Positions 35,627 through 46,300 of a DNA stretch of 64,000 nucleotides are shown piece after piece. Position 1 is the stretch's first letter; every line of letters starts with the position of its first letter. Below the pieces are notes generated by a model that did not search any database, had not been told where the DNA came from, and saw only the letters and a list, made by a program, of their open reading frames with translations. Source of the DNA: Emticicia aquatica (GTDB taxonomy: Bacteria; Bacteroidota; Bacteroidia; Cytophagales; Spirosomataceae); assembly GCF_923079645.1 (NCBI RefSeq), contig NZ_CAKLPY010000002.1:744001-808000 (forward strand), given 5' to 3'. The position numbers and the translations under genes are program-made.

Positions 35627-36511
35627 TTAAAATTTAACTTTTATCGACTCCAAATATTTTTTACTAGTTTGTCCACATTCGAGAGCTGTCCGACCTTTTA
35701 CAGGCACAGAGTCTAGTTCAATAATATTCCATCCTTTAAATTTCACTTTTTCAAGAGCCTCAAAAACCGCTGGAAAATCAACTCTTCCTTGTCCCAATTC
35801 GACAAATTGATAACCAGATTTGCTATCCGCTACTTTCGTATCTTTTATGTGAGTAGCGTATAAAATATCTTTGTACTTCAATACCGCTTCGGCTGGATTT
35901 CCTCCACCTTGTGTGTAATGTGCAACGTCAAGCAAAGCCAAGATATAGTCATGGTTCATTTCGCTAAAAATAATATCAACCTCTTCAGGAGTTTCGCCAA
36001 GTTGGTGCATGTGATTATGATACGATGGTTGTATTCCTGTTTCAGATTTCACAACTTTTGCTACTTCACTCATATTTTTAGCATACTTCTTGAGTTCTTC
36101 AATTGTTGGAAGTCTGTCTTTTGGACGAGCATTATTAGTAATTTGCAGGGAGTTTCCACCTAAAGCTTTGATAAATTTGGCATGATTGAGGTGCGTTTCA
36201 ATATCTTTTGAAATATCATCTTGAATACCCACATTTCCACTCGAAAACATCGCCAGAGTGAGTTTGTTTTTATCTAAAGTATCTTTCAAATCTTGGGGTT
36301 TGTCTTTAAACGGAGCGTAAGTATTAGCTCTGAGCTGAATACCCTTAAAACCCAAAGCAGCAATATCGCCAATGGCTACCAAATCGTTTCCGTTCCAAGT
36401 AATGGCAGAGTATGCAATTTTGAATTTAGATTTTGCGGCTAAAGCCTCCAATGAAAACAACGAAGAAGCAGTAAATATTGATGCTTGTGTGAGAAAATCT
36501 CTTCTGTTCAT
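35627..36511 (-). CDS. Tat-exported sugar phosphate isomerase/epimerase-like TIM barrel
   Basis: A 294-residue AP-endonuclease-2-type TIM barrel with a twin-arginine signal (MNRRDFLTQASIF). Metal-site segments are visible: SYHNHMHQLG, LLDVAHYTQGGG, ATHIKDTKV and GWNIIELDSV (Glu ligand near the C-terminus). Such proteins act as keto-sugar isomerases, epimerases or 3-keto-2-hydroxyglucal hydratases/lyases on unphosphorylated sugars. It follows susD in the same direction with a 178-nt spacer that holds two hairpins. Confidence 0.84.
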   Translation of the reverse strand: MNRRDFLTQASIFTASSLFSLEALAAKSKFKIAYSAITWNGNDLVAIGDIAALGFKGIQLRANTYAPFKDKPQDLKDTLDKNKLTLAMFSSGNVGIQDDISKDIETHLNHAKFIKALGGNSLQITNNARPKDRLPTIEELKKYAKNMSEVAKVVKSETGIQPSYHNHMHQLGETPEEVDIIFSEMNHDYILALLDVAHYTQGGGNPAEAVLKYKDILYATHIKDTKVADSKSGYQFVELGQGRVDFPAVFEALEKVKFKGWNIIELDSVPVKGRTALECGQTSKKYLESIKVKF

Positions 36512-36570
36512 GGTTTGAAAGAATTGAGGTTTGATGATTGATGAATATTCAGAAAGTTATCTAAAAAAAA

Positions 36571-36660
36571 GTGCCACAACTAATTATTTATTTAACAAGT
36601 TGTGGCACAATAATATTTCTCGTAAAAAGAGAGAACTCCTCGAAACGGAGGAGTCTCTCC
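36571..36660 (-). terminator. Two tandem hairpins downstream of susD
   Basis: GTGCCACAACT (36571-36581) pairs with AGTTGTGGCAC (36598-36608), followed on the minus strand by TTTTTTTT: an intrinsic terminator. Upstream of it in transcript order lies a second stem, ACTCCTC (36635-36641) with GAGGAGT (36648-36654), extended by GAGAG/CTCTC around a bulge. Partial termination here would raise susCD over the enzyme genes. Confidence 0.75.
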
Positions 36661-36689
36661 ATTAAACTATGATGAAACAAAACTACAAA

Positions 36690-38369
36690 TTAATATCCTG
36701 GGTTTTGAGCAAAAACACCTGCGTTTGAACGGTCAATTTGTGTCTGAGGAATAGGGCGAACATTATGTTTATCTGCAACATTAACCGCCGCTTGAGGGTT
36801 GTATTTTTTTACTCTTTCAACTAAATTACCCCAACGTTTCAAATCCATCCAACGTGTTTGCTCACCAGCTAACTCTCTTGCTCTTTCTTCAACTAAGAAA
36901 TCAAAAGTCATGTCTGCTTCTGTAATCAACATTGCATCTTTTTTGCCTGGCCACCCTGCTCTTGCACGTACTACATTGATAGCAGCTGTTGCATCCGAAA
37001 TATTTCCAGCTTTCAATTGAGCTTCTGCTAACATTAAATAAACATCTGCTAAACGGAAAACAAAATAATCACGACTTCCCGACTCATAAGTTTTATCAGG
37101 GCGTTTTGTATCAAAGAATTTCATCAAGGTAGGAAATAAAGCCTCGCTGTATTTGCTTGGTACCAATACTTGGTATGGTTTCTTTGCACGTTCTTCTTTA
37201 GTCATTTCATATCCTGGAATAAAGATAGTTGTATCTCCTGCTGCAAAAGTGACTTTTGCTTTTGAATCATCAAACGCTGTGTTATAAGTACCTGGCAAAT
37301 TACTTTTCCAAGTATCTCTAAATGTTTTCTTATAACGAGAATCATTTGTACGGTCGCTGAAACAAGTTTCTAATAAATACTTAGTAGGACGCAAACGCTT
37401 AAACGGACGACCATAGAAAACATCACGTTGCATACCTGCTTGTACGTCATACTGCATTCCAAAGAAAAGATGTAGGTTATTTCCTCCATTAACTGCACCA
37501 GTATTATTAGTTAGGTTAGTCAAAGGGTCGGCTGTGTATTGAACTGCAAATACTATTTCGCTATTTTCTTGATTATTTTCATCGAAAACACTGGCAAAAT
37601 CATCTTGTAATTTAAATCCATAAGCAGTTGTTACGGTTTTACATAATTCGGCTGCTTTTGAAAAATCATCAGCCGCTTTAGCAGTTGAATAAGCTTTTGC
37701 TAGATAAACTTTCGCTAAAAGTGTTTCTGCAGCAGGTTTAGTTGCACGACCATAATCAGACGACTTCGCTTTTGCTTCCAATGCGGGAATCGCAGCAGTC
37801 AAATCGTCGATGATTGCTTTATACATTTCAGCATCTGATGCTCTTTTTGTATCTTTAGTCGGAAGCAATGTTTCGCTTAGTCTTAAATCAACACCTCCAA
37901 ATTGTTGGTGTAATATATAATAATAGTGAGCTCTCAAGAATTTAGCTTCAGCTACTCTTATTTTTTTGATTGATTCTGTGACTGTGGCTGCAGGAGCTCT
38001 TTCAATTACTGCATTACAAGTATTAATACCACGGTACAATTCGTCCCATGTATTACCTAAATAATCAACAGTTGGCTGCAATTGGGTATCATAGAAATGA
38101 AATCCTTTATAACCACCGTCAGCACCTGTTGCATAAATATCAGTGCCATATTCTGTGAGTGTCAATCCTTGTTGAGTGCCATAATAATATCTGAGCGATG
38201 AATACGCTGATTTTACAGCATCTTCAAAGCCTTTTGGTGTATTGATATAATCATTACCAATACCTGATATTACTGTTTCGTCCAATATATCTTTACATGA
38301 TTGAGTTGTAAATAACAACGCTACTACACCAAAGATTTTGATTGGTTTCAATATATTTTTTACTTTCAT
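36690..38369 (-). CDS. SusD/RagB-family surface lipoprotein
   Basis: A 559-residue lipoprotein with the lipobox TTQSC at ~27 and the canonical RagB/SusD architecture: TPR-like N-terminal helices (GFEDAVKSAYSSLRYYYG, VAEAKFLRAHYYYILHQQFGGVDL) and a C-terminal region ending TRWMDLKRWG, then NVRPIPQTQIDRS. It binds a glycan at the surface and caps the SusC gene product encoded 40 nt upstream. Part of the glycoside utilisation locus. Confidence 0.94.
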   Translation of the reverse strand: MKVKNILKPIKIFGVVALLFTTQSCKDILDETVISGIGNDYINTPKGFEDAVKSAYSSLRYYYGTQQGLTLTEYGTDIYATGADGGYKGFHFYDTQLQPTVDYLGNTWDELYRGINTCNAVIERAPAATVTESIKKIRVAEAKFLRAHYYYILHQQFGGVDLRLSETLLPTKDTKRASDAEMYKAIIDDLTAAIPALEAKAKSSDYGRATKPAAETLLAKVYLAKAYSTAKAADDFSKAAELCKTVTTAYGFKLQDDFASVFDENNQENSEIVFAVQYTADPLTNLTNNTGAVNGGNNLHLFFGMQYDVQAGMQRDVFYGRPFKRLRPTKYLLETCFSDRTNDSRYKKTFRDTWKSNLPGTYNTAFDDSKAKVTFAAGDTTIFIPGYEMTKEERAKKPYQVLVPSKYSEALFPTLMKFFDTKRPDKTYESGSRDYFVFRLADVYLMLAEAQLKAGNISDATAAINVVRARAGWPGKKDAMLITEADMTFDFLVEERARELAGEQTRWMDLKRWGNLVERVKKYNPQAAVNVADKHNVRPIPQTQIDRSNAGVFAQNPGY

Positions 38370-38409
38370 TTTATTTAATGTTTAAAATTCTTCATTTAAA
38401 AATTGCCAA

Positions 38410-41400
38410 TTAGAATCTAATATTCAAACCAAAGGTAGTAACTGATGTTGCTGGTGTAACACCTGAGCCAACATTCGTTGTTCCAGTACCTGATGATGTG
38501 ATTGTTGCTTCTGGGTCAATTCCATTATATTTGCTACGGTATTCTGACCAAATTTTAGGTTGTTGAATACTTGTAAACAAACGCAATGATTCCATTCCCA
38601 TTTTCTTGGCAATGCTTTGAGGGAATGTATAACCAAAGTTGATATTTCTTAATTTGATAAATGTACCATCAAAATAAATCAAAGTGGTATTATATACTGG
38701 AAATTCTTGAGTACTCTTAGGGCGAGGGAATTCATTAGTTGGATTATTTGGTGTCCAATAATCAACCTTGATTTGTTGGTATCTACCAGCTAAAGCATTA
38801 TTATTTTGGTGGAAACCACTCACAATCATGTTCCCAAAACGACCAAATAAGAAAAATGATAAGTCAAAACCTTTATAGTTAAATCTATTAGTAATACCTG
38901 CACTAAAGTTAGGAATATCAGAGCCCAATAAAACTCTATCTGCGGCTGTAATTTTACCATCACCATTTGTGTCTTGAACTTTGATTTGGCCTACTTCACT
39001 ACCAAACGATTTTGCTAAATCAGCTTCGTTTGTTTGCCAAATACCAACTTTTTTGTAATCATAAAAAGAGTTCAAAGGCTGTCCGATAAACCAACGGTTA
39101 CCTAAATCATCAACTTTTCCATTGTAAAGAGATATGATTTCTTCTTTATTTTTAGTAAATGTAAAATCAGATGTCCACTTAAAGCCACTCGCATTACTCA
39201 TGTTCACAGTTGTAAAGCCTAATTCAATACCTTTATTTCTTGTTTGTCCAACGTTTCTGGTTACTGCACTAAAACCTATTGAACCTGGAAGTTGGTCAGA
39301 TAATAACAAGTCGGTAGTATTAGTTTCATATAACTCTAATGAACCTTGGATACGGCCTCTCAAGAAACTGAAATCTAAACCAATATTAGCTGTTGCTGAA
39401 GTCTCCCATTTCAAATCAGGATTTCCGATAGTATTTGGTCTATAACCATAAGCTGCATTGTTGCCCCAAGCATAAGCTGTTCTGCTTAATAAACCTTGAG
39501 TTTGATATGGTGCAACCCCTTGGTTACCTACTTTACCCCAGCCTGCTCTTAATTTCAATAAATCAATCCATGAAATTTGTTTTAAAAATGCCTCATTGCT
39601 GATATTCCAACCTAAAGCCACACCTGGAAAATTACCATACTTTGTGTTTTCACCAAATCGACTCGAACCATCACGACGCATTGTTGCAGTAAGTAAATAT
39701 TTGTCATTAAAGTCATAATTAATACGTGCCATGTATGAGTTGATAGTCCACTGTGTTAATTGACTGGCTGTTCCCAGTGGTAAACTTGCAGAACCTAAAC
39801 TATAAAATGTTTGGCTTTCAGCAGGAACACCTTGTACATCAGCACTATAACGCTCAAAATTATCTCTTTGAATTGATTGCAATAAAGTAGCTCCAAAATT
39901 ATGCTTTGCCGCAAAAGTCTTGTTGTAAGTCACGATATTTTCAAGTGTCCAATTAAATCCAAGGTTATTTTGAGTAGATGCTTGTGAATCTCCACCTTTA
40001 CGGGCATTTGTTGCTGCACCAATAAATCTACCCCATCTTGAAATCGTAAAATCAGGACCAAAGTTCACTCTATATTTCAAACCTTCCATGATTTTAAATT
40101 CCGAGTAAATGCTATTGAAGATTCTATATTTCTTAGTCTCATCAATTTGAGCACCAGGGACTATCTCTGCTAATGGATTTGTAAGCAAAGCATCATTTGT
40201 TGGTGCAAAAATAATATTACCATTTGCATCATAAGGAGCTGCTAAGGGATTTTGTTGAATAGTAAAGCTATAAGGATTAAGGTTTTCGCCATTTCTAACA
40301 CTATACATTGTATAAGACGAAAGCCCGACTTTCAACCAGCTATTTACGTTATGGTCAATATTTGCTCTCAAAGACATACGGGTATAATCTAAGCCATCAG
40401 AAATACCTTTATCTTGGAAGAATCCACCAGAAATATAAAACTGTGTTTTATCGTTACCACCTTGAATACCTAACGAGTGATTTTGCATCAACCCATTGTG
40501 TAAAATTAAATCTTGCCAATTTGTATTAGTTCCAGCTGCTAGTCCTTTCGCCACGTTAGGGTCACCACCCAAAACTGCTACTTTTGCATCAGCCGCAGCA
40601 TCAGCTACGCCCGTAGGAACAGCAACTCCATTAGCATCTTTATATAAACCAGTCGCACGGTAAGCTTCTCTTACATATTCAGCAAATTCAGGACCACTAA
40701 ATAAGTTGATTTTATCTAATGGTTTTGAAACACCACCATAAGTATCAAAACTTACTGTTGTTTTTCCTTTCACAGCACCTCTTTTAGTTGTTACTAAAAC
40801 TACACCATTGGCACCTCTTGCACCATAAATAGCCGTTGCAGTTGCATCTTTCAACACCTCCATTGATTGAATGTCACTCGGATTTAAATCTTCGTATCCT
40901 GCTGACAATGGAATACCATCAACTACATACAAAGGGTCGTTACCTGCATTGAATGAACGACGACCACGAATCAAAATCTTTGGCACAGAACCTGGCTTAG
41001 AACCCGATTGTGAAACGTCAACACCCGCAACACGTCCTTGCATTGCTTGACCTAAGCTAGTGATAGGCATTTCTTGAATTTGCTTTGCACTTACTTGCGA
41101 AATCGCACCTGTTGTTTGGCTCTTCTTTTGAGAACCATAACCAACTACAATAACCTCGCTCAAAGCCGCAGCATCTTCTTCCATAGTAATGTTTACAGTG
41201 CTTTGCCCTCCAACTTTCACTTCTTGTGCTTTGTAGCCAATGTAGCTAAATACCAAAGTTACATTGTTGGCAGCTTGCACCGAATACTTACCTGCTGCAT
41301 CCGAAATAGCACCTTGTGACGTTCCTTTTACTGTTACGCTAACACCTGGTAGCGGATTGCCACCAGCATCTGAGACCTTACCCGATACTGCTCGGTTTTG

Positions 41401-41469
41401 GGCATCGGCTATTTGCCAGCTAAACAAAATAGCTAAGCCTAGCACCATCTTTTGTAGTAATTGTTTCAT
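38410..41469 (-). CDS. SusC/RagA-family TonB-dependent transporter
   Basis: The protein is ~1019 residues from the ATG at 41469 (the frame to 41475 begins with TTG). Signal peptide to IADAQ; carboxypeptidase-like domain (GKVSDAGGNPLPGVSVTVKG); TonB-box region SEVIVVGYGSQKK; plug with PLYVVDGIPLS and ATAIYGARGANGVVLVTTKRG, the SusC hallmark; barrel ending in TTFGLNIRF. It imports oligosaccharides with TonB energy. First gene of the locus, divergent from the AraC gene. Confidence 0.95.
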   Translation of the reverse strand: MKQLLQKMVLGLAILFSWQIADAQNRAVSGKVSDAGGNPLPGVSVTVKGTSQGAISDAAGKYSVQAANNVTLVFSYIGYKAQEVKVGGQSTVNITMEEDAAALSEVIVVGYGSQKKSQTTGAISQVSAKQIQEMPITSLGQAMQGRVAGVDVSQSGSKPGSVPKILIRGRRSFNAGNDPLYVVDGIPLSAGYEDLNPSDIQSMEVLKDATATAIYGARGANGVVLVTTKRGAVKGKTTVSFDTYGGVSKPLDKINLFSGPEFAEYVREAYRATGLYKDANGVAVPTGVADAAADAKVAVLGGDPNVAKGLAAGTNTNWQDLILHNGLMQNHSLGIQGGNDKTQFYISGGFFQDKGISDGLDYTRMSLRANIDHNVNSWLKVGLSSYTMYSVRNGENLNPYSFTIQQNPLAAPYDANGNIIFAPTNDALLTNPLAEIVPGAQIDETKKYRIFNSIYSEFKIMEGLKYRVNFGPDFTISRWGRFIGAATNARKGGDSQASTQNNLGFNWTLENIVTYNKTFAAKHNFGATLLQSIQRDNFERYSADVQGVPAESQTFYSLGSASLPLGTASQLTQWTINSYMARINYDFNDKYLLTATMRRDGSSRFGENTKYGNFPGVALGWNISNEAFLKQISWIDLLKLRAGWGKVGNQGVAPYQTQGLLSRTAYAWGNNAAYGYRPNTIGNPDLKWETSATANIGLDFSFLRGRIQGSLELYETNTTDLLLSDQLPGSIGFSAVTRNVGQTRNKGIELGFTTVNMSNASGFKWTSDFTFTKNKEEIISLYNGKVDDLGNRWFIGQPLNSFYDYKKVGIWQTNEADLAKSFGSEVGQIKVQDTNGDGKITAADRVLLGSDIPNFSAGITNRFNYKGFDLSFFLFGRFGNMIVSGFHQNNNALAGRYQQIKVDYWTPNNPTNEFPRPKSTQEFPVYNTTLIYFDGTFIKLRNINFGYTFPQSIAKKMGMESLRLFTSIQQPKIWSEYRSKYNGIDPEATITSSGTGTTNVGSGVTPATSVTTFGLNIRF

Positions 41470-41782
41470 ACTCAATTAATAGAGGATTAAGTTAATAAAT
41501 AAAAGGTAAAATAGAATGAACTAAAAAAAAGTAAATTTTTAATTAGAATAATTACAAAACTACTTCTTTAAATATTTTTTCACCACTAAAATTTAATCAA
41601 TTTCTAATATTTTTTTGACGAATAATACCAATAAATAAACATTTAGTACTATTTATGTAGTAATTTAGCTGTCGCAGTTCAATAATCATTTCACATACCT
41701 TGATTGTTTCTGATATTTATTCATAAAAAATGATAGTCTAAAATAATGTTCTGGAACGCATTTAAAATGATTTTTTGAAAAA
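41470..41782. other. Divergent intergenic control region of the glycoside locus
   Basis: The 313-nt A+T-rich spacer between susC (-) and the AraC gene (+). On the minus strand TAGTTTTG at 41562-41555 is an exact TAnnTTTG -7 box about 86 nt before the susC ATG; a convincing -33 element was not found. No open frame or RNA gene is visible. Binding sites for the AraC protein are expected here but no clear direct repeat was seen. Confidence 0.45.
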
Positions 41783-42646
41783 ATGAAACCTCAATTACTA
41801 AAAATATCAAACCCTGCTGACGCATCATTTAATCTATTTGTTCAAGAAACACCTTACTTTTCAACACCTTGGCATTATCATCCAGAGTACGAAATAGTAT
41901 TAGTTTTGGAAAGCACAGGAAAACGATTTGTCGGTAGTTGTATCACCGATTTTAAGGCTGGTGATTTGTGCATGATTGGTGCTTATTTGCCACATTATTA
42001 CCGCAATGACGATGATTTTTATGTGAAAGAATCTAAGCTCAAAGCTAGGTCTTTAGTGATTCACTTTTTAGAGGATTTCATGGGCGATAAATTTCTCCAA
42101 TTACCTGAAAGTCAAGCCATTAAAGCATTGTTGGAACGTTCAAAAAGAGGGTTAAGTTTTGGTGAAAAAACAGTAGCGAAAGTTACACCAAAATTTAAAA
42201 ACCTACCCAATTTAACAGGCATGGAACGCTTGCTCGAAATGATTTCAATTCTAACAATTTTGTGCGAAAGTGAAGATAAACAAGATTTGACAACCAATCC
42301 TATTTCGTTGCGAAACGAGGTTGACTCAGCTCGAATGAATAAAGTTTTTGAGTTTGTGATGCTAAAATACCAAGAAGAAATTCAACTCAAAGATGTAGCC
42401 GATTTGGCAAATATGAGCGAATCGGCATTTAGTAGATATTTTAAAAAACGTACTCGCCGCACTTTCACCCAGTTTTTGGCTGAAATTCGTATCGAACACG
42501 CTTGCAAATTATTGATGGTTGATAAAATGAGTGTTGCCGAGATTTCTTTTGAAAGCGGTTTCAACAATCTTTCAAATTTCAATCGTCAATTTAAGGCTAT
42601 CAAGAAAATTACGCCTTTGGCTTATAGAACTAAGTTTTTAGAATAA
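41783..42646 (+). CDS. AraC-family regulator of the glycoside locus
   Basis: A 287-residue protein with an N-terminal cupin (FSTPWHYHPEYEIVLVLEST, KAGDLCMIGAYLPHYY) and a C-terminal AraC HTH pair (DVADLANMSESAFSRYFKKRT, VAEISFESGFNNLSNFNRQFK, TPLAYR). It is divergent from susC and is the likely activator of the locus, probably sensing a sugar in the cupin. Paralogue of the regulator at 24506-25351. Confidence 0.88.
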   Translation: MKPQLLKISNPADASFNLFVQETPYFSTPWHYHPEYEIVLVLESTGKRFVGSCITDFKAGDLCMIGAYLPHYYRNDDDFYVKESKLKARSLVIHFLEDFMGDKFLQLPESQAIKALLERSKRGLSFGEKTVAKVTPKFKNLPNLTGMERLLEMISILTILCESEDKQDLTTNPISLRNEVDSARMNKVFEFVMLKYQEEIQLKDVADLANMSESAFSRYFKKRTRRTFTQFLAEIRIEHACKLLMVDKMSVAEISFESGFNNLSNFNRQFKAIKKITPLAYRTKFLE

Positions 42647-42663
42647 ATTTTATGCTCTTTGTG

Positions 42664-42706
42664 GTCGAAAGTCATTCATCAACGAGGTTATTTTTTGACT
42701 TTCGAC
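42664..42706. terminator. Inverted repeat between convergent genes
   Basis: GTCGAAAGTCA (42664-42674) pairs with TGACTTTCGAC (42696-42706) across 21 nt, in the gap between the AraC gene (+) and the small secreted-protein gene (-). Likely a shared terminator. Confidence 0.5.
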
Positions 42707-42719
42707 TGCAAAGAAATAA

Positions 42720-42932
42720 TTAATGTTTAGGACAATCGCATTGACTTTTTCCTCTAAAAATACCCCACATAAATCCTTTCTTTTTACGATACGCTCCACT
42801 CTTTTTTCTACGACCACCACCATTAGTTTTCTGAATTTCGGTCTTACTAACTATCTTATTTTCAGATGCTTGCGAAAACTCTGGCATCAAAAAAAGCATT
42901 CCTAACAAGAGTAATATTACTGTTTTTTTCAT
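42720..42932 (-). CDS. Small secreted basic protein
   Basis: A 70-residue protein: a clean Sec signal peptide (MKKTVILLLLGMLFLMPEFS, cleavage near SQAS) and a ~47-residue mature part. The mature part is very rich in Lys/Arg (GGGRRKKSGAYRKKKGFMWG) and ends with a Cys-x-Cys motif, SQCDCPKH. Similar short signal-plus-basic proteins with this tail occur in other Bacteroidota as I recall, without known function. The two Cys and terminal His could bind metal. Single-gene unit. Confidence 0.7.
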   Translation of the reverse strand: MKKTVILLLLGMLFLMPEFSQASENKIVSKTEIQKTNGGGRRKKSGAYRKKKGFMWGIFRGKSQCDCPKH

Positions 42933-43044
42933 TTTCTGAAAAGCTAAATTGATTAGGTTCTAATCAATCAATTGAATATAAAATGTAAATCTTAAAACCT
43001 CATTTCGAGATTATTACTTAATCAACGCAAAAAATCATTAAAAA

Positions 43045-43338
43045 TTACGCAACGGTCAGGCTTTCGACTGAAAACGCAAGTGGTTTTTCGGCAAATAGAA
43101 CTTTTGTTTTGGCCCAAGTAGTTTTAAATAATTCAGAGTCTCGATAATTATTCAAATCAGTTTCGGTATCCCAATGACTATGCGTCATAAAAACATTAGG
43201 TTGATTAATATCACGCATCAATTCGAGATATTGACACCCTTTCATTGCTCTAATTTTATCTTTTGAGGCATTAAATATCTCCTGAAATTCGTCTGTTTTT
43301 TGTTCCAGAAATGTCATTCTTACATACCTTATCAACAT
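43045..43338 (-). CDS. Antibiotic-biosynthesis-monooxygenase (ABM) domain protein
   Basis: A 97-residue single ABM domain, a ferredoxin-like dimeric alpha-beta fold: IRYVRMTFLEQKTDEFQEIF, then MKGCQYLELMRDINQPNVFM and HSHWDTETDLNNYRDSELFK. Such proteins include quinol monooxygenases and many of unknown role. It starts 5 nt after the stop of the hybrid kinase gene, so it is translated from the same transcript; a link to the kinase's signalling is unproven. Confidence 0.8.
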   Translation of the reverse strand: MLIRYVRMTFLEQKTDEFQEIFNASKDKIRAMKGCQYLELMRDINQPNVFMTHSHWDTETDLNNYRDSELFKTTWAKTKVLFAEKPLAFSVESLTVA

Positions 43339-43343
43339 CTTGT

Positions 43344-46300
43344 TTAGTAGTTTTTATCCTCAAAAAGATCAATTATATCTAATAATTCTTGCTTAAACGC
43401 CCCAAATTTTTTTTTTACCTCTGCACTAATCGACTGGTTTTTTGCACTATTTTCGAGTTGTTCCAAATAATTTACTTCTTTCGTTAATTGAAACATTGAT
43501 AAAGATGGCTTCATATCATGTGTTAATCGCTTGATATTAGCATAATTTTCATCATCAACCAATTGTTCTAACAAATCTAAATCATTTGGTATTTTATGAA
43601 CAAATAAATCAATCATTTCATCTCTAAAATCGACATTTCCTCCCGAAAGTTCATCTAAGTATGAAAAATCAACATTTCTAGTTGATAAATTGTCATTAAA
43701 TAAATAATCTTTTGGGCGGCTATCCATTACGGTTTGAATTCTATCTAATAATTCTTGCTGCTTAAATGGTTTTGCCACGTAACCATTCATCCCAATATCA
43801 AAGCATTTTTGTTGTTCGCCGACCAATGAATGAGCCGTCATCGCAATGATTGGAATATCTAATTTCAGCTCTTTTCGAATACTTATTGTAGTCTGATAAC
43901 CATCTTTTACTGGCATTTGTAAATCCATCAAAATGAGGTCATATTCATTTTTCAAAAGTAAATCAATTCCTTCTTGACCATTATTTGCTATATCCAAGTC
44001 GAAACCAAATTTTTCAATCACATTTCTTGCCAATTTCTGATTCAGAATATTATCCTCACATAGCAAAATCGACAGTTTTCCCATTGATTTTCGGTTGGTA
44101 TGATTTTCTCTAATCATCTCTACTATGGCCGAATCAACTTTTTTGAAATCTAATGAGAAATAAAACTCTGACCCTCGACCTATTTTACTTTTGACTTGAA
44201 TTTGTCCATTCTGTAATTCAACTAATTGTTTTACAATGCTTAATCCGAGGCCTGTTCCACCAAACTTACGTGTAGTACTAATTTCTGCCTGTGTGAAACG
44301 GTCAAAAATAGTCTCTAATTTATCTTCAGGAATCCCAATTCCTGTATCTTTTACAGAAAATTTAAGTGTGTAATAATCTGCTGTTTCTGCGGTCTTTTTC
44401 ACTGAAATAGTAACCTCACCATCTTCAGTAAATTTGATAGCATTTCCTGCAAGATTCATTATTATTTGATTGATTCGACCTTTGTCGCCATTTACATATT
44501 CGGGCATATTGGCGTCCAAAAACAAGTTAAATTCGAGGTTATTTTTCTCTGCTTTAACTCGTAACAAATCATATACGTGCTTTAAAGTACTTCTGAGATT
44601 AAACGGATGAGATTCGATTTCTAATTGCCCACATTCGATTTTTGATAAATCCAAAATATCATTGACAATCAGCAACAAATTATCTCCAGCTACCTGAATA
44701 TTACTTAAAAATTCGGATTGAAGTTTATCAAGATTGCTTTGGGCTAAAATTTCGGTAAAGCCAATAATCGCATTTAATGGTGTACGTATTTCGTGGCTCA
44801 TATTTGCCAAGAAACTATCTTTGGCAAAAACCGCTTGTTCAGCCAAATTTTTAGCATTGATGAGTTCTAATTCTGCTTGTTTTTTGATTGTATAATCTTC
44901 GGCCACACCTAAAAAGCCCAAAATTGTTCCTTCTGGATTTTTAATACAGGTTACGCTTAACCAAACTGGAATCCGTCTGCCTGATTTGGTAATATATGTC
45001 CATTCATTAGAATCAACATTATTTGCCCCTCTAGTTTTAGCTACAAATGATTCAAAACCTGGTTCAATTTCATAGCCTAATTCTAAACTCAATACTTTTG
45101 AGCGTCTTACAACTTCATCTATATCATGGAAGGCTGCTGGAGTCATCTTTCCGACAACCTCTTCTGCTGAATATTCAATCATATTCAACCCAGCTTTATT
45201 TATTCTTTTAATAATGCCATTCAAATCCGTAAAAATAACCGCATGGCCTACACCATTAAAAATAGCCGTTTGGGTTGCAATTAAGTTAGCAATATTCAAA
45301 TCCTTTTTCTTTTTCTCAGTAATATCAGATTCTATCGCAATAAAATTGATTAATTCATCTGTATCATTAAAAATAGGGCTAATATTAATTTCAAGCCAAT
45401 ACGTTTTGCCGTATTTGCTTCGATTTTTAATTTCTCCCTTAAATGACACATTATTATTTAAGGCCTCTCTGATTTGTGCAATGGTATTTCTGTCAGTTTC
45501 TTCATATTGTAGTAGCCTGCTTGGTCTTTTACCAATAACTTCTTCCAAAGTATAGCCAGTTAAAGTCTCAAAAGGCTGATTAACCCATTCGATTTTTCGA
45601 TCTTTATCTGTTATTACAACGATGTTATCGGTTCCTTTAGCCACTAACGAAAGTCGCTTATTTTCTTCATTAATTTTCTTGCTAATGGTAATATCACGGG
45701 CAATGGCATACAAAAGTTTGGTTTCTTGGTCAGGAGATGCGTTCCAGTTTAGTAGTTTAAAATCTCCATTTTTACATTTGAATCTCGTTTCAAAGTTAAT
45801 GCTAGTGAAACCTTGAGCTAATTTAGCAATCTCATTTTTCGTTTTTGCAACATCTTCTTCATGGATAAACTCAAAAAAAGGATTTCCTTTCAACTCTTCA
45901 TTTGTAAAGCCTAATTCACGAGCGAAAGTTGGACTTATGGTTTCAAAATAACCTGAAGTATTAGCAACACACAAATAATCTAAGGATAGATTGAAAAACT
46001 GATTTATTTTTGTTTCTTCTTGTTTTTGCTTGGTAATATCTCTCTTAATGACAACATACTTGAGGGGATTTCTTTTTTCATCCAAAAACGGAACAATGGT
46101 TGTATCTGCCCAATAAAATGTGCCATCCTTTGCTTTATTTCTTACTTCATTCTTCCACACTTCGCCAGATAATACAGTTTTCCATAAATCAGTAAAAAAT
46201 TCTTTCGGATGAAGCCCCGAATTAAATATTCGGTTGTTTTGTCCAATCAGCTCTTCTCTCGAATATTTGGTAATTGAACAAGTCGTATCATTCACAAAAT

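Noticed and set aside
38424-38636. 70-codon open frame in the 3' end of the second susC
   Set aside because: A shifted reading of the barrel end; composition (many Gln/His) is an out-of-frame artefact.
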